A stretch of DNA of 64,000 nt from contig NZ_OCMF01000001.1 in the NCBI RefSeq assembly GCF_900215295.1, forward strand, positions 186,001-250,000. Direction: 5' to 3'. Source of the DNA: Salinimicrobium sediminis. GTDB taxonomy: Bacteria > Bacteroidota > Bacteroidia > Flavobacteriales > Flavobacteriaceae. The translations under genes were made by a program, and so were the position numbers. Shown here piece by piece: positions 23,953 through 32,220 of this stretch. The stretch's first letter is position 1. The number at the start of each line of letters is the position of its first letter. Under the pieces are notes generated by a model. The model did not search any database, was not told where the DNA came from, and saw only the letters and a program-made list of their open reading frames with translations.

Positions 23953-25206
23953 ATGAAGGCTATATTTACCCTCTCCTTTTATCTTTTTATCGCCACTCAC
24001 ACCCTAACCGGGCAGGGAGTTATTGAGACGCCGCCACCCAACTATATTCGTACAGTAATATTTCTGGGTGCTTCGGAATATAGCGGAGTTCCAATCATTC
24101 GGCTGGGAGAACCGCTTTATCTTGAATTTGATGATGTTATTGGGGATGAAGCCAATTACTATTACACAATCGAACATTTCAATTATGACTGGACGCCATC
24201 GGAATTATTAAAAACCGAATTTCTTGAAGGCTTTGATAACGTCCGCATTACAGATTACCAAAACTCCTTTAATACACTTCAGTTATTTTCTCATTATGAA
24301 CTTGAAATCCCTAATACTGATACCCGCGGCTTAAAGGTAAGCGGAAATTATCTACTTAAAGTATTTAACGAGGAAAAAGAGCTGGTGTTTTCCCGAAAGT
24401 TCATGGTATATGAACCCCTGACTTCCGTAGAAGTAACCGTAAGAAAATCCCGGGAAGTCAAATTTATTCAAACCCGGCAGGTTGTAAACTTTGAAGTTAA
24501 TTCTCCCGATTTCATCATTCGCACTCCCGAAGAATCGGTATGGGCGGTGATCCTGCAGAACAACAACCTAAAAACTGCCATTTTTAATGTGAGGCCGCAG
24601 TACCACGTGGGCACCTCCCTTATTTACAAATATGATCAGCTAACCTCATTTTGGGCAGGGAATGAATACCTCAACTTCGACAGCAAAGACCTTAGGGCGG
24701 CTACAGTAAAGATCCGTTATATCGATGTGCAGGAGCTGTACCATCATTATCTATTCAGGGACCAGATTAGAGCTTTTCAGCCTTACACCTACAACCCCGA
24801 CATCAATGGGAAATTTGTAGTGAGAAATTATCAGGCAGAAAACGATGATATAGAAGCCGATTACGTTTGGACGCATTTTGCCCTGGCAACCCCAGAGCCT
24901 TTTGAAGATGGTGAAGTCCACCTGTTCGGGGAATTCAATAATTTTCAGCTTGATGAAACCACCCGGCTCAATTACAATTTTGAAACCGGAAATTATGAAA
25001 CCGCCCGCCTTTTTAAACAGGGCTTTTATGATTATAAATATGTTTTTCTGCGGAATGAGGGAATTCTGGACGAAGGTTTTATAAGTGGGAATTTTGTGAG
25101 TACGGAGAATGAGTACACCGTGCTCATCTATTACCTGCCTCCCGGCGGAAGATATACCAGGATCATTGGCATGGGCCAGGCTACTTCTCTTAATATAATG
25201 AATTAG
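23953..25206 (+). CDS. Type IX secretion system Plug protein (DUF5103 family)
   Basis: About 417 residues with a signal peptide (MKAIFTLSFYLFIATHTLTGQG). The body matches the family once called DUF5103, now known as the T9SS Plug, the periplasmic subunit that seals the SprA outer-membrane channel when no substrate is exiting. Typical stretches are RTVIFLGASEYSGVPIIRLGEPLYLEFDD and the C-terminal DYKYVFLRNEG...GNFVSTENEYTVLIYYLPPG. I start the gene at 23953, not the in-frame ATG at 23908, because only the inner start gives a proper signal peptide. Confidence 0.82.
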   Translation: MKAIFTLSFYLFIATHTLTGQGVIETPPPNYIRTVIFLGASEYSGVPIIRLGEPLYLEFDDVIGDEANYYYTIEHFNYDWTPSELLKTEFLEGFDNVRITDYQNSFNTLQLFSHYELEIPNTDTRGLKVSGNYLLKVFNEEKELVFSRKFMVYEPLTSVEVTVRKSREVKFIQTRQVVNFEVNSPDFIIRTPEESVWAVILQNNNLKTAIFNVRPQYHVGTSLIYKYDQLTSFWAGNEYLNFDSKDLRAATVKIRYIDVQELYHHYLFRDQIRAFQPYTYNPDINGKFVVRNYQAENDDIEADYVWTHFALATPEPFEDGEVHLFGEFNNFQLDETTRLNYNFETGNYETARLFKQGFYDYKYVFLRNEGILDEGFISGNFVSTENEYTVLIYYLPPGGRYTRIIGMGQATSLNIMN

Positions 25207-25222
25207 ATTCTGAAGTTTATCT

Positions 25223-26317
25223 ATGGAAAGGGATAAGAATTTGCCGGTTATCCGTTCTGAACGGCACAAGCTGAAATACCGCAGTACATTTTGCCTCAAC
25301 TGTTATCATCCCCTGGACATCAGCGAACAGTATTGCCCCAACTGCAGCCAGTTAAACAGCACCAAAAAACTCGCTTTTAACGACTTTTTCAATGAGTTCT
25401 TTGCAGGAATCTTCGCCTATGACTCGCGCTTTTACAGGACCTTAGGAGTACTGCTTTTTAAACCGGGTAAGATATCGAAAGATTACATTGAAGGCAAGAG
25501 GGTACGCTATGCCAATCCATACCGGTTCTATCTTAGTGCCTCCATCATATTTTTTCTTCTCTGGAGTTTCACCCATGAGATTGAACCTCCGGTAAATATT
25601 GATTCTAAACCCACCACAGAAGAACTTAAGCAGGCAGATTCCCTAATTGCACAGCAACGGATCGAAAATCCTCAACTCGATCTCATCCTCCCGCCTCAAA
25701 GTATTGACACCTCTGCTTCAGATACACCCACTTATGTACCCGAAGCCGCTTTAGACACTATGAGTTTTTCTAAGAGGTTTACCACACGGTGGGAAGTTTT
25801 TTCAGACCACTACAAAAGGACCGAAATGATGAATTCCAGGGTAGCGCTCGATAGCCTGAATTATAAGAATTCTGCCTTTAATCAATGGTTCTATAAAAAG
25901 ACTGTGGATGTAGAAAGGTTCAGTTCAGACGGGAATCTCTTCTGGAATTATTTCTACGGAAAACTACCTTTTATCATTTTCTTTTACCTGCCGGTTTTTG
26001 CACTCTTCATATGGCTCCTGTACCTGCGAAGGCCTTTTACCTACATGGAGCACCTCATCTTCACCTTTCATAACCAAACCACCTGGTTTGTATTATATGG
26101 GATAGCCATTTCCATAAATGCCATTTTTGACACCGCTGCACCAACCTGGATCGCTACTTTTATTTTCGGGTATTATCTTTACCGTGCCTTCCGCACATTT
26201 TATTGCCAGTCAAGAGTTAAAACCCTTTTAAAGTTTATTATTATAAATATTATATTCTTTATTTTAGCCTTAATCGCTGCTACTTTTTCGGTACTGGCAT
26301 CTTTTGCGATTTACTAG
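25223..26317 (+). CDS. DUF3667 membrane protein with zinc ribbon
   Basis: A 364-residue protein of a family common in Flavobacteriia and of unknown function. The N-terminus has a zinc ribbon (CLNCYHPLDISEQYCPNC, residues about 25-42), followed by the DUF3667 core (FNEFFAGIFAYDSRFYRTLGVLLFKPGKISKDYI...ANPYRFYLS), one membrane helix near 110, a soluble insert of about 110 residues, and four helices in the C-terminal third. Its stop is one base before apaG, so they may be co-transcribed with the Plug gene. Confidence 0.78.
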   Translation: MERDKNLPVIRSERHKLKYRSTFCLNCYHPLDISEQYCPNCSQLNSTKKLAFNDFFNEFFAGIFAYDSRFYRTLGVLLFKPGKISKDYIEGKRVRYANPYRFYLSASIIFFLLWSFTHEIEPPVNIDSKPTTEELKQADSLIAQQRIENPQLDLILPPQSIDTSASDTPTYVPEAALDTMSFSKRFTTRWEVFSDHYKRTEMMNSRVALDSLNYKNSAFNQWFYKKTVDVERFSSDGNLFWNYFYGKLPFIIFFYLPVFALFIWLLYLRRPFTYMEHLIFTFHNQTTWFVLYGIAISINAIFDTAAPTWIATFIFGYYLYRAFRTFYCQSRVKTLLKFIIINIIFFILALIAATFSVLASFAIY

Positions 26318-26318
26318 G

Positions 26319-26705
26319 ATGATACAACAAGTTACCAGAGGCATAAAGATCTCAATTGAAACAAATTTTGAAGGAACCTTTTATAAGAATTACAGGGTCC
26401 ACTTCGCCTTTGGGTATCAAATAACCATTGAAAATCAAAGCAAGGATTCCGTCCAGCTCACTTCCAGGTTCTGGAAGATCAAGGACGCCCTTAACCGTAC
26501 TGAGATCGTTGAAGGCGAAGGCGTAATCGGCAAAAAACCGGTAATCAAACCGGGAGAATCCCATACTTACAAAAGCGGATGCTTACTCACCTCTCCTTTT
26601 GGCTCCATGAGCGGGTTTTACAACATGATCAATTTCACCTCCACCAGGAAATTTAGAGTAGCCATTCCTTCCTTTAAACTTAGTGCCCCTTTTGCGCTGA
26701 ATTGA
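26319..26705 (+). CDS. apaG: ApaG protein
   Basis: A 128-residue beta-sandwich protein of the ApaG/DUF525 family, linked in enterobacteria to Co2+/Mg2+ resistance and to diadenosine tetraphosphate metabolism; the molecular action is unsettled. Family markers are YQITIENQSKDSVQLTSRFWKI and the glycine-containing VIKPGESHTYKSGCLLTSPFGSMSG. I take the ATG at 26319, directly after the DUF3667 stop codon; the five extra upstream codons of the longer frame lie inside that gene. Confidence 0.9.
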   Translation: MIQQVTRGIKISIETNFEGTFYKNYRVHFAFGYQITIENQSKDSVQLTSRFWKIKDALNRTEIVEGEGVIGKKPVIKPGESHTYKSGCLLTSPFGSMSGFYNMINFTSTRKFRVAIPSFKLSAPFALN

Positions 26706-27166
26706 TTCAAAATTTAAGATTCAGGATTTTATATTTTCCCTTTAAGTATTATTGCGCTCTGCCAGGAGAACTTCTCTTGGTATACATGTAAAGCGCTAAA
26801 TTGAAAAACCCTGTCAACGGTTGTAAACCCTGATAGCGGTTGAGAATTTAGTAATCCCAACTTTACTTCATCTTCAAATCCTCAAATTCTCAAATTATCG
26901 TTAGCAGGCTTGGGCATCTTCAAAATGAACAAATTTCCAAATTCTCAAATTTTCAAATTCTTTTATTTTTTAGGAATAAAAATGGGTGTATTCACCTATA
27001 CCTCAATGTTTTAAATTGAGTAACTTTAGATGAATTTCTCCGAATTAACTCCCCCTTCCCTTTCCTCCATTTATTTAATGCTCCCCAAAAGTTGAAAAAT
27101 TTTGACAATGACTTTTTCTGAAAAGAAAATGTAGATGACTCCTGACCAATTTTTAATCTGTAAAGT
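26706..27166. repeat. 461-base gene-free spacer with several repeat types
   Basis: Nothing coding is seen. Contents in order: an inverted copy of the AATCCTGAATTTTGAATC phrase (26703-26730); an imperfect palindrome CCAGGAGAA/TTCTCTTGG (26762-26780); two direct copies of AAACCCTGnnAnCGGTTG (26806-26823 and 26825-26842, three mismatches), each with AACC/GGTT arms; short runs of CAAATTCTCAAATT (26875-26960); and a hairpin CTCAAT/ATTGAG at 27002-27020 followed by TAACTTTA, a weak promoter candidate. Confidence 0.55.
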
Positions 27167-29362
27167 ATGAAAAGAATTCAATGTTACCTGGTATTGATTA
27201 CCTCCTGCCTCTTGCTCACCACTTCATGTAGCAAGGATGAGAACACTCTCAACGAAAATGAAACAGCGGTCCTTTCCTTTGGTCCTGTTTTAAATGATTT
27301 TACGGCCAATTCAACTGCCAAACAAGCTCTTGAAGACCTGCCGGAATGTACCAATGATGATCCTGCTTATGTAATGATCATTCTTTCCCAGGATGGTGCC
27401 GCTATTGTGGGGACTGAAGCCTCTCCCTTTAGAGTAAACCTGGCTCCCAACCAAGACTTTACAATGGAAGTTCCCGAACTGGAACTTTCACCGGGCCAGT
27501 ATACGCTGGAATATTTTGCTGTACATAATGCGGCCGGAGATCTTATTTGGGTAGCACCTGCCGAAGGTGCCTTTTTAAATTTTGTAGATGATCCCTTACC
27601 TATGACGATAGATCTCGCGGCAGGTGTCAAAAAATATGTAGAGGTTGATGTATTATGTTTTGACGACAGGTTTGTCAATGAATACGGGTACCTGTTCTTT
27701 GATCTTAGTCCAACCGAGGTGATCGATTTTTGCATTTTTGGGAACTATTGTGATGATACGGGTCGACATTATCCCGCTGTTTTTAGTGTTGATGTTTGGA
27801 GGTACATAAACGGTGCACCGGGAGCTCAGATCTATTCGAACCTCACCAATGATGTAGCTTTAAATAGTGACGGCGATTATGCCGGAAGTACGGTTTGCAT
27901 GGCTTTACCCGATACTGCCGGAGAAGATGAATATTACTTTGAAATTTCCCTCCTAAATTCTGACGCTTATGGAGAGATCACTGAAGAAGTAATTCGTTCC
28001 GGCGTAATAACAGACGAAGATGTAAGAGATCTCTTTGTCGGAGGGGAAGCAAATGATTATTACCATTTTAGAGAAGGTTGCGGTGGTGAAGATGCACCCG
28101 ATCTTTTTGATGATGATAGAGTGACTGAAGCCTATAGCAGTGAGGCCGTTCTTCGCTGGAATGAATTAGTAGCTGCCTCAATTAACCAGGAGATCCCACA
28201 GCCCCTGGAAGTGAAAGCATACGCAATGATCACCCTTGCTATTCACGATGCTCTAAATAATGTAGTACCAAAATATGAAACCTATGCTTTAGATAACTCA
28301 GAAGTTGATGCTGCAGGAATTACTTCAGAAAATATCCATGTCATTGCAGATGCAGCTGTTTCCCAGGCGGCAAGAGATATGCTTGTACAGTTGTATCCTC
28401 CTGCCACTGCGGCGGCTGACGAACTTTTAAGCACCATGTTAGCTGGAATTCCTGATTCCGATCTAAAAACGGAAGGGATTAAAATTGGTAAAGCTGCCGC
28501 GGCTGCAGTTTTGGCAAAAAGATCAGGAGATATTGCTTTGTGGTGGTCCAGTTATTCAGGAGGAACCGCACCGGGAGAATATCAGGCGAATTATATGCCC
28601 TGGATGGTTGCGACAGGTCCATGGCCCAATAATGCCGTATTTGGAGCTAACATGGGAGAATTGACTCCTTTTGGTATCGAATCCAGCGATCAGTTTATGG
28701 ATGAAGGTCCTTATCCATTAAATTCTGCTGAATATATTGCCGATTATAACGAGACAAAAATGCTGGGTTGTAACAGCTGTCCTGCAAGAACTGCAGAACA
28801 AACAGAAATCGGGTTGTTCTGGCTACAGACTTCTTCAGGAATGTTGAACAAGATCACCAGAGATTTGATTGCACAAAAGGATCTTGATGGTTGGGAAGCA
28901 GCAAAACTGATAGCTCTTATTCAAATGGCAACTATAGATGCATATATTGCCTCTTTTGAAGAGAAATTCCATTTCGATTTCTGGAGGCCTATAACTGCAA
29001 TAAGAGCCGGGGATTCAGACGGAGTCGAGGCAACCGCAGGAGATGTCAACTGGACCACTTTTTCTGCTGTACCCACTCCGCCAAATCCACAGTTCCCTTC
29101 ATCCCATTCCTATGCAGCAGGAGCTGCTGCCGAGATCTATGAGGCATATTTTGGTACCGACCAAGTGAATCTCACAATAACCAGTCAAACATTGCCGGGA
29201 GTAGAACGGCAAATGACCAGCTTCTCTCAAATAGCACATGAAAAAGGTATCTATGGCCTTTACATTGGTTATGACTTTAGACAGGCTATTGAAGTGGGTG
29301 AAGAAAACGGAAGGGAACTCGGAGATTATTTATTTGAAAATGCTTTAACAGAACTGGATTAA
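27167..29362 (+). CDS. Vanadium-haloperoxidase/PAP2-like lipoprotein with extra N-terminal domain
   Basis: A 731-residue lipoprotein (Cys21 in TTSCSKDE). Residues about 30-315 are a beta-rich, cysteine-containing domain of unknown role, seen in Bacteroidota surface lipoproteins. Residues about 325-730 are a vanadium-dependent haloperoxidase-like PAP2 domain: Lys600 and Arg607 in KFHFDFWRPITAIR, and PSSHSYAAGAAAE around 644 with the acid/base His. The third motif, normally R-x-Y-A-G-I-H-F, reads IYGLYIGYD, so the vanadate-ligating His is replaced by Tyr699. It may therefore be a phosphatase relative or inactive. Monocistronic with its own terminator. Confidence 0.75.
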   Translation: MKRIQCYLVLITSCLLLTTSCSKDENTLNENETAVLSFGPVLNDFTANSTAKQALEDLPECTNDDPAYVMIILSQDGAAIVGTEASPFRVNLAPNQDFTMEVPELELSPGQYTLEYFAVHNAAGDLIWVAPAEGAFLNFVDDPLPMTIDLAAGVKKYVEVDVLCFDDRFVNEYGYLFFDLSPTEVIDFCIFGNYCDDTGRHYPAVFSVDVWRYINGAPGAQIYSNLTNDVALNSDGDYAGSTVCMALPDTAGEDEYYFEISLLNSDAYGEITEEVIRSGVITDEDVRDLFVGGEANDYYHFREGCGGEDAPDLFDDDRVTEAYSSEAVLRWNELVAASINQEIPQPLEVKAYAMITLAIHDALNNVVPKYETYALDNSEVDAAGITSENIHVIADAAVSQAARDMLVQLYPPATAAADELLSTMLAGIPDSDLKTEGIKIGKAAAAAVLAKRSGDIALWWSSYSGGTAPGEYQANYMPWMVATGPWPNNAVFGANMGELTPFGIESSDQFMDEGPYPLNSAEYIADYNETKMLGCNSCPARTAEQTEIGLFWLQTSSGMLNKITRDLIAQKDLDGWEAAKLIALIQMATIDAYIASFEEKFHFDFWRPITAIRAGDSDGVEATAGDVNWTTFSAVPTPPNPQFPSSHSYAAGAAAEIYEAYFGTDQVNLTITSQTLPGVERQMTSFSQIAHEKGIYGLYIGYDFRQAIEVGEENGRELGDYLFENALTELD

Positions 29363-29380
29363 AATTCCCTTAAACCTCTT

Positions 29381-29412
29381 GTAAAAGTCCGGTCTAAAGG
29401 CCGGACTTTTAC
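29381..29412. terminator. Bidirectional terminator
   Basis: GTAAAAGTCCGG, loop TCTAAAGG-flanking, CCGGACTTTTAC: a near perfect stem with A/T tracts on both sides, between two convergent genes. Confidence 0.82.
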
Positions 29413-29444
29413 TTTTAAATATTAATCATCTTTTTTTAATCCCT

Positions 29445-30155
29445 TTAAAAGTTGAAACTTATTTCGGACTCTTTGCGGGTTACAAGGTCATAATAAAAGA
29501 ATTCTGCTTTCCCTTCAAAAATGACGATCTGGGAGATGCTCTTAGTTTTTACAAATCCGCGGTCCATGATGACTCCGGAATTTTTATCCCCCTTTCCTGC
29601 GGAAAAGTGGAATTTCAAGAGGCTTTCCGGACTTAATTCCTGTTGCTTCTGAAGCTCCTCAAACCAATCTTCCCGAAGCTGCTTCATTTTGGGAGAATAC
29701 AATGGGCTGGAGGACCAGATCTGCGGCTTCAGGAGAAGTTCTTTATAATGTTTCCGGCTTCCGTCCCATACAAATTCAGCAAAGAAAAGCTGCTTACGCC
29801 AGTCGGCAGCTATTATGGTGAAGGGTTCGACTTCAGAAAGATCAACTTTTTCCGAAGCTTCAGTAAATTCGGGGGCAGCAAGGAGTTCTTTAACCACCAC
29901 TCCCCTGCTCTTTCCATAGGGCAATTTTCGCACATGTTTTTTAAACTCACCGTTCAGCAGGCAAATCACGCGTTTTTGTTCACTAATACCCAGCCAGGTT
30001 CCACCGGCAAGAACATCCTTCGGAAATGCCATTTTTAGCCCCTCTTCATTATAGAGCTTTGGCGGAAGGGTTTCCCGCCCCGGCGCTTCATCCCTGTTGG
30101 AGGTAAGGACGAAGGAATTTTCGGCTTTTAAAGGAGTAATGGTTACTGTGCACAT
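29445..30155 (-). CDS. NRDE family protein (TANGO2-like)
   Basis: A 236-residue protein of the NRDE/TANGO2 family. It begins MCTVTITP with Cys2 positioned like an N-terminal nucleophile, followed by SFVLTSNRDE (the motif that names the family), AGGTWLGIS and VICLLNG. Animal TANGO2 has been linked to haem/lipid handling; the bacterial role is not known. No signal peptide. It stands alone between convergent and divergent neighbours. Confidence 0.85.
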   Translation of the reverse strand: MCTVTITPLKAENSFVLTSNRDEAPGRETLPPKLYNEEGLKMAFPKDVLAGGTWLGISEQKRVICLLNGEFKKHVRKLPYGKSRGVVVKELLAAPEFTEASEKVDLSEVEPFTIIAADWRKQLFFAEFVWDGSRKHYKELLLKPQIWSSSPLYSPKMKQLREDWFEELQKQQELSPESLLKFHFSAGKGDKNSGVIMDRGFVKTKSISQIVIFEGKAEFFYYDLVTRKESEISFNF

Positions 30156-30295
30156 TTTATGAAATGATTAAGAAATTTAACCGTTTAGCTGCTGATTTTG
30201 AGTAAAGTTCAGGAAAAAATGTAGGAAGTAAAATTCTTTTAATTTTTTTACCTTTACGACCACTCATTTAGAAATCAAAAAAATCTGAAAAAAGT

Positions 30296-31921
30296 ATGGG
30301 AAAAGGTGTATTCCAGGTTCCACAGGCAGTAAATGAACCAATCAAATCATATGCTCCGGGAACCCCCGAAAGAGAGGCCGTTTTAAAGGCTTATAAAGAA
30401 ATGTACAACCGCAAAATTGAAGTACCCCTTTATATAGGAAGTGAGGAGATCAAAACGGGTGATACTGCCCCCATGAATCCGCCGCACGACCACAAACATC
30501 ACCTGGGTGATTATCATAAAGCTTCAAAAGAGCATGTTGAAAAGGCTATTAATGCAGCTTTGGAAGCTCGTGAAAAATGGGCCAATCTTGCATGGGAACA
30601 GCGTGCTGCCGTGTTTTTAAAAGCCGCCGAACTCATCGCAGGGCCTTACCGCTATAAGATCAATGCTGCCACTATGATTGGGCAGTCGAAAAATATTTTT
30701 CAGGCTGAAATTGATTCCGCGTGTGAGCTCATCGACTTTTTGCGTTTCAATGTGGAATACATGACCCGCATCTACGAAGAGCAGCCGGAATCTACGGCTG
30801 ATGCCTGGAACAGGTTAGAATACCGTCCGCTTGAAGGATTTGTTTACGCAGTGACTCCTTTCAACTTCACCGCTATCGCCGGAAACCTGCCATCTGCACC
30901 CGCTTTAATGGGGAATGTGGCGGTGTGGAAGCCAAGTGACTCCCAGGTATATTCTGCCCAGGTGATCATGGAAGTTTTCAAGGAAGCCGGATTGCCTGAT
31001 GGGGTGATCAATATGGTGATGGGAGATCCAAAAATGATCTCTGATGTGGTGATTTCGCACAGAGATTTCGCCGGACTCCATTTCACGGGAAGTACTACCG
31101 TTTTCAAACATCTGTGGAAACAGATTGGAAACAATATCGACAACTATAGATCCTATCCAAGAATTGTTGGAGAAACCGGTGGTAAGGATTTCATCATTGC
31201 ACATCCAAGTGCCAGACCAAAACAGGTAGCAACAGCTATTTCACGAGGAGCATTCGAATTCCAGGGTCAAAAATGTAGTGCTGCTTCGAGAGTTTATATC
31301 CCAAAGAGCATGTGGGAAGAAGTGAAGAAATATTTGGTGGAGGATATAAAATCCTTTAAAATGGGATCTCCTGAAGATATGAGCAATTTTATCACTGCGG
31401 TGATCCATGAAGCTTCTTTTGACAAGCTGGCCAAATTTATTGATGCTGCCAAAAATGATGCTGATGCAGAGATCGTGGTAGGTGGTAATTACGATAAATC
31501 CAAAGGCTGGTTCATCGAGCCAACGGTTATACTTACCGATAATCCTAAATACAGCACCATGTGTACTGAACTTTTTGGACCAGTAGTTACCGTTTATCTT
31601 TACGAAGATGATCAATGGAGCGAAACCCTTAAGTTGGTAGATGATTCTGAATATGCCCTGACCGGGGCGATTCTTTCACAAGATCGTTACGCAGCTGCAG
31701 AAGCAACCCAGGCATTACAAAATGCCGCCGGAAACTTCTACATCAACGACAAGCCTACCGGTGCGGTAGTTGGTCAGCAGCCCTTTGGAGGTGCCCGTGG
31801 CAGCGGAACCAATGACAAGGCAGGATCAATATTAAATCTGTACCGTTGGATCTCTCCGAGAACGATCAAGGAGACCTTTGTAACTCCGACAGATTACCGT
31901 TATCCATTCCTTGGAAAATAG
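30296..31921 (+). CDS. pruA: L-glutamate gamma-semialdehyde dehydrogenase
   Basis: Second step of proline breakdown: NAD+-dependent oxidation of glutamate semialdehyde (in equilibrium with pyrroline-5-carboxylate) to glutamate. The 541-residue length fits the stand-alone P5C dehydrogenase. Visible are FTGSTTVF (NAD site), VGETGGKDFIIAH with the general-base Glu, FEFQGQKCSAASRVYIP with the catalytic Cys, and CTELFGPVV. A proline dehydrogenase gene is not adjacent. A strong terminator follows. Confidence 0.95.
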   Translation: MGKGVFQVPQAVNEPIKSYAPGTPEREAVLKAYKEMYNRKIEVPLYIGSEEIKTGDTAPMNPPHDHKHHLGDYHKASKEHVEKAINAALEAREKWANLAWEQRAAVFLKAAELIAGPYRYKINAATMIGQSKNIFQAEIDSACELIDFLRFNVEYMTRIYEEQPESTADAWNRLEYRPLEGFVYAVTPFNFTAIAGNLPSAPALMGNVAVWKPSDSQVYSAQVIMEVFKEAGLPDGVINMVMGDPKMISDVVISHRDFAGLHFTGSTTVFKHLWKQIGNNIDNYRSYPRIVGETGGKDFIIAHPSARPKQVATAISRGAFEFQGQKCSAASRVYIPKSMWEEVKKYLVEDIKSFKMGSPEDMSNFITAVIHEASFDKLAKFIDAAKNDADAEIVVGGNYDKSKGWFIEPTVILTDNPKYSTMCTELFGPVVTVYLYEDDQWSETLKLVDDSEYALTGAILSQDRYAAAEATQALQNAAGNFYINDKPTGAVVGQQPFGGARGSGTNDKAGSILNLYRWISPRTIKETFVTPTDYRYPFLGK

Positions 31922-31984
31922 GTTAAAATCTTAAAAATGAGGTGCTGGAATTTTCTTACAAGGCACCTAAAAATGAATTTTAGA

Positions 31985-32036
31985 GGGGCTGAAAGTTAAA
32001 GAAGTGTAAAAACTTTAACTTTTGGCTCCTTTTTTT
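31985..32036 (+). terminator. Long-stem terminator after pruA
   Basis: GGGGCTGAAAGTTAAAG and CTTTAACTTTTGGCTCC form a 17-base stem with a few mismatches around an 11-base loop, followed by a run of seven T. The rest of the 299-base gap to the giant gene (32037-32220) shows only an imperfect GGCTCC/GGAGTC hairpin near 32170-32187 and no clear TAnnTTTG element. Confidence 0.75.
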
Positions 32037-32220
32037 ATGATAAAATTTCTGGCAGTTAGATTTCTTTTATCACAATATCTTCTTAAAATGTGTATTTCAT
32101 CGGGTTATTAGTTACACTTATCTAAAAATCAGTAGTTTACCATTTTTTAATCTTAACTTAGCTTGTTAAACGGCTCCTTACGGAGTCGGTTGAGTCCCCC
32201 TACTCTTAATACTGCTACTT

